From NCBI GenBank assembly GCA_036556965.1, contig DATBIO010000029.1, positions 1-11,237 on the forward strand: a DNA stretch of 11,237 bases, in the 5' to 3' direction. The notes beneath the pieces were generated by a model. That model was not told the DNA's origin. It saw only the letters and a program-made list of their open reading frames with translations, and ran no database searches. Source of the stretch: DATBIO01 sp036556965 (GTDB lineage: Bacteria; Acidobacteriota; Vicinamibacteria; Fen-336). Numbering within the stretch: the first letter of the stretch is position 1; each line of letters begins with the position of its first letter. A program made the position numbers and the translations under genes. This document shows, piece after piece, positions 6,516 to 11,237 of this stretch.

Positions 6516-6794
6516 TCACAGGATGATGCCCTTTTCCTTGGCCAGCTTGCGCTTGACCATCTTGAACATCTCCGTGTAGGTGATGTTCGAGCGCTGCATC
6601 TCCGAGGAGTGCTGGATGAGCACCTCGCGCACCTCCTCGTTCAGCCGGTCCTCGAGGGAGAGCTCCTCGGCGATCACGCGCGCCAGGTCCTCCGCCACGC
6701 GGGCAGGGGCCTCGGCCTCGATGCGGCCCTCGGTGGTCAGCACCTTGACGATCTTCCGCGCCAGGTACTCGATCTCATCGCTCGTCAATCGCAT
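6516..6794 (-). CDS. DUF507 family protein (first of tandem pair)
   Basis: The 92-residue product begins M-R-L-T-S-D-E-I-E-Y-L-A, has the central R-V-I-A-E-E-L segment (39-45) and ends in a Lys-rich helix (K-R-K-L-A-K-E-K at 81-88). It is acidic in the middle, helical and cytoplasmic in appearance. The frame stays open upstream across the antisense of upp, but the ATG at 6794 is chosen because DUF507 proteins start with exactly this M-x-L-T/S pattern and because upp occupies the upstream sequence. There is no Shine-Dalgarno. A -10-like TACAAT ends eight bases before the ATG, so the message may be leaderless. Function unknown; it diverges from upp across 60 bases. Confidence 0.85.
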   Translation of the reverse strand: MRLTSDEIEYLARKIVKVLTTEGRIEAEAPARVAEDLARVIAEELSLEDRLNEEVREVLIQHSSEMQRSNITYTEMFKMVKRKLAKEKGIIL

Positions 6795-6854
6795 TCGCGC
6801 GCATTGTAACGCGCGCCGGCCCGCCCGGAGGGGGCGTGCTATGCTCCGCCGCCG
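6795..6854. promoter_or_regulatory. Compact divergent promoter region of DUF507 pair and upp
   Basis: Sixty bases separate the two start codons. On the minus strand TACAAT (6803-6808) ends eight bases before the DUF507 ATG. It lies between two GCGCGC blocks (6797-6802 and 6811-6816), which form an inverted repeat. On the plus strand TATGCT (6840-6845), preceded by TG one base away (extended -10), ends nine bases before the upp ATG. Neither has a clear -35 or a Shine-Dalgarno. Both spacings fit transcription starting at or within a few bases of the start codon. Confidence 0.5.
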
Positions 6855-7475
6855 ATGAGCCTGCGCCTCGTCTCGCATCCCCTGGTCGAGGACGCGCTGG
6901 CCGGGCTGCGCGACCGCGCCACTCCCTGCGAGGAGTTCCGCCGGCTGGCCCGCCGCGTCAGCCTCCTGGTGGTGGCGGAGGCCACCCGTGACCTGGCCCT
7001 GGCCGAGGACAAGGTGGAGACGCCGCTCGAGCGCACCACCGTGCGCCGCCTCACCCCGCGCGTGGTGGCCGTCCCCGTGCTGCGCGCCGGCCTCGGCATG
7101 CTCGACGCGTTCCTGGAGATCGTGCCCCAGGCGCAGGTCGGGTACTTCGGCCTCGAGCGCAATGAGGAGACGGCGGTGGCGCGGCGCTACTACGAGAAGG
7201 TGCCCGGGGACCTGGGCGGCGCCGTCGTCTACCTGCTCGACCCCATGCTGGCCACCGGCGGGTCGGCGGTGATGGCGCTGGAAGGGCTGATGGGCCTGGG
7301 CGCGCGCGCCGTGCGCCTGCTCTGCATCGTGGCCGCGCCGGAGGGCGTGGCCCTGGTGGCCGCGCAGGTGCCGCAGGCGGTGGTCTATTCGGCGGCGCTC
7401 GATCGCGCCCTGAACGACCGCAAGTACATCCTGCCCGGCCTGGGAGACTTCGGCGACCGGCTCTTCGGCACCTGA
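6855..7475 (+). CDS. upp: Uracil phosphoribosyltransferase
   Basis: The 206-residue cytosolic enzyme joins uracil to PRPP to give UMP and pyrophosphate, the pyrimidine salvage step. Family landmarks are all present: S-H-P-L-V (7-11), V-P-V-L-R-A-G-L-G-M (73-82), G-Y-F-G-L-E-R-N-E-E-T (96-106), the PRPP-binding loop L-L-D-P-M-L-A-T-G-G-S (127-137), C-I-V-A-A-P-E-G (157-164), and the uracil-binding C-terminus P-G-L-G-D-F-G-D-R-L-F-G-T (194-206). Length is normal for the family (about 208). The ATG at 6855 gives the usual N-terminus; the ATG at 6841 is out of frame. It has no Shine-Dalgarno and a -10-like sequence only nine bases upstream. It stands alone: the act operon downstream has its own promoter. 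Confidence 0.97.
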   Translation: MSLRLVSHPLVEDALAGLRDRATPCEEFRRLARRVSLLVVAEATRDLALAEDKVETPLERTTVRRLTPRVVAVPVLRAGLGMLDAFLEIVPQAQVGYFGLERNEETAVARRYYEKVPGDLGGAVVYLLDPMLATGGSAVMALEGLMGLGARAVRLLCIVAAPEGVALVAAQVPQAVVYSAALDRALNDRKYILPGLGDFGDRLFGT

Positions 7476-7502
7476 GGTCGCGGACGTCGCGTGAGCGGCC
7501 CA

Positions 7503-7516
7503 CCGCGCATGCGCGG
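7503..7516. repeat. Perfect 14-bp palindrome downstream of upp
   Basis: CCGCGCATGCGCGG reads the same on both strands. It lies 27 bases after the upp stop and 27 bases before the -35 of the actA promoter. It could be a weak hairpin ending upp transcription (5-bp stem, CATG loop, no T tract) or an operator for the act operon. Sequences this GC-rich give short palindromes by chance. Confidence 0.35.
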
Positions 7517-7543
7517 AAGGCGCGCGCACGTGGCCGCGCAGCC

Positions 7544-7573
7544 TTGACGCAATTCTTGCCGCTGGCGTATTCT
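7544..7573 (+). promoter_or_regulatory. Sigma70-type promoter of the act operon
   Basis: TTGACG (7544-7549), an 18-base spacer and TATTCT (7568-7573) match the housekeeping consensus at five of six and four of six positions. The predicted start near 7580 leaves a leader of about 50 bases before the actA ATG at 7630, with a small stem-loop (GCCGT/ACGGC, 7596-7608). This is the best complete promoter in the window. Confidence 0.72.
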
Positions 7574-7629
7574 CCCCGCTCTCGCCCCGACGTCGGCCGT
7601 GCTACGGCTTCTCACCAGACCATTGGCTG

Positions 7630-8280
7630 ATGACGCAGATCTTCCACCACAGCACCAACACGCTCTCGAAGCTGAGCATTTTCGGGGCGCTGTTCCTGGG
7701 CGCCGGCGCGCTGTGGCTGCTCCTGGAGCTGAACCGCGCGCCCTTCACCACGCAGGCGGGCGTCGCGCGCGAGCAGCCGGTGCCCTTCTCCCACGCGCAT
7801 CACGTCGGCGGCATGGGCCTGGACTGCCGCTATTGCCACACCTCGGTGGAGACGTCCGCCGCCGCCGGGTTCCCGCCCACGAAGACGTGCATGAACTGCC
7901 ACTCCCAGATCTGGGCGGACAGCCCCACCCTCGAGCCGGTGCGGGAGAGCTTCCGCACCGACCGCTCGATCGAGTGGGTGAAGGTCAACGACCTTCCCGA
8001 CTTCGCGTACTTCGACCACAGCGCGCACGTCAACCGCGGGGTGGGCTGCACCACCTGCCACGGCCGCGTCGACCAGATGCCGCTCATGTGGCAGCACGCT
8101 TCGCTGCAGATGGAGTGGTGCCTGGAGTGCCACCGCCACCCCGAGCGGTTCGTCCGGCCGCAGGAGCACGTGTTCTCCGCGGCCTGGGAGCCCCCCTCCG
8201 ACCAGCTCGAGCAGGGCCTGCGCCTGGTGCAGCAATACGGGCTGCAGCCGCGCACGAGCTGCTCCACCTGCCACCGCTGA
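7630..8280 (+). CDS. actA: Alternative complex III pentaheme cytochrome c subunit ActA
   Basis: The 216-residue product has one N-terminal membrane segment (about 16-33) as anchor, then a periplasmic domain with five C-x-x-C-H heme c motifs: C-R-Y-C-H (66-70), C-M-N-C-H (87-91), C-T-T-C-H (140-144), C-L-E-C-H (164-168) and C-S-T-C-H (211-215). Five hemes, this length and actB immediately downstream identify it as ActA of alternative complex III, the quinol-oxidising complex that replaces cytochrome bc1 in many bacteria. ActA carries electrons from the iron-sulfur part towards a cytochrome or terminal oxidase. Distal His ligands are available (for example His55, His57, His58 and His130, His133). 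No Shine-Dalgarno precedes the ATG. The stop codon is one base from the actB start, so translation of the two is probably coupled. Confidence 0.95.
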   Translation: MTQIFHHSTNTLSKLSIFGALFLGAGALWLLLELNRAPFTTQAGVAREQPVPFSHAHHVGGMGLDCRYCHTSVETSAAAGFPPTKTCMNCHSQIWADSPTLEPVRESFRTDRSIEWVKVNDLPDFAYFDHSAHVNRGVGCTTCHGRVDQMPLMWQHASLQMEWCLECHRHPERFVRPQEHVFSAAWEPPSDQLEQGLRLVQQYGLQPRTSCSTCHR

Positions 8281-8281
8281 C

Positions 8282-11237
<2,956 letters not shown>

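Noticed and set aside
6795..7529. N-terminal extension of the first DUF507 gene across upp
   Set aside because: The frame stays open, but the extension is His/Gln/Ala/Arg-rich antisense of a well-conserved enzyme, and the family start is at 6794.

Overview
The window is one GC-rich (about 70 % by eye), tightly packed bacterial segment. It has nine protein genes, no RNA genes, no mobile element and no CRISPR array. Codons end almost always in G or C, so nearly every real gene casts long spurious frames on the other strand. Gene content points to a Gram-negative, respiring, probably environmental bacterium: an OmpA-like outer-membrane protein, a BON-domain protein, a lipoprotein, two DUF507 genes, and alternative complex III instead of a visible cytochrome bc1. 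Acidobacteriota, Myxococcota or a neighbouring phylum fit best. This is inferred from gene families, not from a marker gene.

Left part (1-4129), all on the minus strand. A secreted BNR/Asp-box beta-propeller protein runs off the left edge. Next comes a two-gene operon: a membrane-anchored protein with two BON domains (3308-4129), then 27 bases later a 579-residue OmpA-family protein (1541-3280). The operon ends in a clear intrinsic terminator (1458-1494). Both products probably act in the cell envelope.

Middle part (4351-6794). A plus-strand gene encodes a lipoprotein with a six-hairpin glycosidase-like domain. It converges on two tandem minus-strand DUF507 genes, and a long GC-rich hairpin (6185-6217) separates them.

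Right part (6855-11237), plus strand. Uracil phosphoribosyltransferase (upp) diverges from the DUF507 pair across only 60 bases. After a well-formed sigma70-type promoter (7544-7573) come actA, the pentaheme cytochrome c subunit of alternative complex III, and actB, its large molybdopterin-oxidoreductase-like and iron-sulfur subunit. They are one base apart and clearly co-transcribed. actB is open to the right edge, where the rest of the act operon would be expected. Together ActA and ActB take electrons from membrane quinol and pass them to periplasmic carriers or an oxidase.

Nothing here is convincingly a new biological system. The most useful leads are a glycosidase-like lipoprotein of uncertain family, the tandem DUF507 pair, several starts that look leaderless or nearly so, and an abrupt codon-usage change inside actB at about 11081.
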